DNA of 64,000 bases from the NCBI GenBank assembly GCA_963920705.1, contig OY987226.1:26482706-26546705 (forward strand). The letters are read 5' to 3'. The translations under genes were made by a program, and so were the position numbers. The notes under the pieces were generated by a model. That model was given only the letters and a program-made list of their open reading frames with translations. It searched no databases and had not been told where the DNA came from. Origin of the DNA: Odiellus spinosus (taxonomy: Eukaryota > Arthropoda > Arachnida > Opiliones > Phalangiidae). Below are positions 62,943-64,000 of the stretch, one piece after another; positions within the stretch are counted from its first letter, which is position 1, and every line of letters begins with the position of its first letter.

Positions 62943-64000
62943 ATGGCGGAAGTTATTAATTCGTCTTTAGATCTGTTTACCATACCACCCATTCAAACAT
63001 CAATCGAAGGCATCAAAACAATGACATACCAGCCATTAACATCGTTGAAAGAAGATCAGCCTATAGAGTTTGAGGTCAGCGCCTCGGGCGACGAATACGT
63101 GGATACTTCCCTAATTATGCTCTACACTAGAAACAAAATTGTGACAACTTCCGGAGCCGCTTTAACAGCCACTGATATAGTAGGACCCGTAAATAATTAC
63201 CTACATTCGCAGTTTGATCGAGTTGAACTCTACGTCGGTGATTGTTTAGTTACCCCCTCGGCAAACAATTACGCGTATGGTTCAATCATTTCGGCCTTAA
63301 CCACTTACGGTTCCGTCGCCACCAATTCCCATCTACAAGCCGCCATGTACTACAAAGACCCCGCCGCCCATATGGATTCATTAACCGAAAATAAGGGTTT
63401 CCTGAAAAGAATAGGTTACTCCGATCTATCTGGCGAATTTGAAATGAACGGCAGTTTATACTTGGATTTTTTCAATATCCCGAAATACTTAATGAACGGC
63501 GTACCTCTTAAACTAAGCAAGTCCAAATCCAACTTTTTTTTAATGGGAAAAAAACTCGCAGGGACTGACGGTTATAAAGCCACTATACTCGAAGCCATCC
63601 TTTACGTACCGAAAATTATCGTCGCCCCCAAAATATTAATAGCTCACGAACGCGCATTAAGCCTAAAATCCGCCAGCTACGCTTATACGCGAACGGAGAC
63701 CAAAATATTCACTATATCGCCTAATATACTGAACACTTCTATTGATAACCTTTATTTGGGGACACTCGCTCAACGAGTGATTATCGGCTTCCTAAATCAC
63801 GCCAGTCTGACAGGGGACCTAGAATGCAATCAGTTCAATTTCGCCAACTTCGGACTTAACTATCACTTTTTTTGAACTCGGAACAAATACCCTCGAAACC
63901 TCTCAAGCCCGATTTTGCGAAATCTCTTTCAGTACGATCGTATTATTCGCTCTTTTCCGGGGCCGATACACACTACGCCGACAAAGGGATTGAGATTTCT
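62943..64000 (+). pseudogene. Polinton major capsid protein (double jelly-roll type), partial, frameshifted
   Basis: The first frame runs from ATG 62,943 for 310 codons, with IEFEVSASGDEYVDTSLIML and YLHSQFDRVELYVGDCLVTP in the N-terminal jelly roll and NQFNFANFGLNYHFF at its end. There it stops at a T-run (about 63,866-63,872). The protein continues in another frame (PSKPLKPDFA, SYYSLFSGADTHY) up to the window edge. A one-base change in the homopolymer is the likely cause. Full-length relatives are about twice as long, so the gene continues beyond 64,000. Confidence 0.88.

Larger units (their letters stand above)
43640..64000 (+). mobile_element. Polinton/Maverick element, decayed, right end outside window
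   Basis: The diagnostic set is present: protein-primed family B polymerase, FtsK/HerA-type packaging ATPase, retroviral-type integrase, penton-like minor capsid and double-jelly-roll-type major capsid protein, plus the small conserved proteins that accompany them. It is a self-synthesising transposon or endogenous virus. A LINE (45.6-49.9 kb) and a mariner dimer (51.4-53.5 kb) inserted later, so the element minus insertions exceeds 14 kb within the window. Many genes carry stops or frameshifts. The cysteine protease was not found and may follow the capsid gene. Confidence 0.92.

Noticed and set aside
1-64000. CRISPR arrays, operons or bacterial signals
   Set aside because: Introns, polyadenylation signals and eukaryotic mobile elements show nuclear arthropod DNA. 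The tandem arrays have no unique spacers.

Overview
This is arthropod nuclear DNA: AT-rich, intron-bearing, and dominated by transposable elements of types common in arthropods (a Polinton/Maverick, a Ty3/gypsy element, a CR1-group LINE, Tc1/mariner, hAT and Helitron copies, and many fold-back elements). A cytochrome P450 gene with many small exons of vertebrate CYP3A-like, CYP3-clan character argues for an arthropod that kept an intron-rich P450 architecture. The exact lineage cannot be fixed from the sequence.

Region 1 (1-38,424, minus strand) is one host gene stretched by repeats. Thirteen exons of a CYP3-clan P450 can be placed, from 38,424 down to the stop codon at 1,070, all with GT-AG borders and compatible phases. 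Only the first coding exon (N-terminal membrane anchor) was not found. The gene looks intact although two introns hold about 8.4 kb and 21.4 kb of mobile DNA. The 8.4-kb intron carries an inverted-dimer mariner. The 21.4-kb intron carries an array of fold-back elements (16.8-21.9 kb), a 2.1-kb near-perfect palindrome with an ORF in each arm, a young Ty3/gypsy element with 227-bp LTRs and a 5-bp target duplication, minisatellites and a hAT-like element. A partial LINE lies at 1-676.

Region 2 (38.6-43.3 kb) holds a fold-back element with repeat-built arms and a 10-bp flanking direct repeat, a second inverted-dimer mariner, and the 3' end of a Helitron.

Region 3 (about 43.6 kb to the window end) is a decayed Polinton/Maverick. 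In order it has two minus-strand genes, a plus-strand gene of unknown function, protein-primed DNA polymerase B, an unusual GC-rich spliced antisense gene, packaging ATPase, a basic protein, a conserved 197-aa protein, an intact retroviral-type integrase with a C-terminal chromodomain-like segment, penton-like minor capsid protein, a small basic virion-type protein and the major capsid protein, which runs off the window. Most genes carry stops or frameshifts; integrase is open. The Polinton was itself hit by a full-length CR1-group LINE (both ORFs open) and by a third inverted-dimer mariner that split the polymerase gene. The right terminus, and probably the cysteine protease, lie beyond the window.
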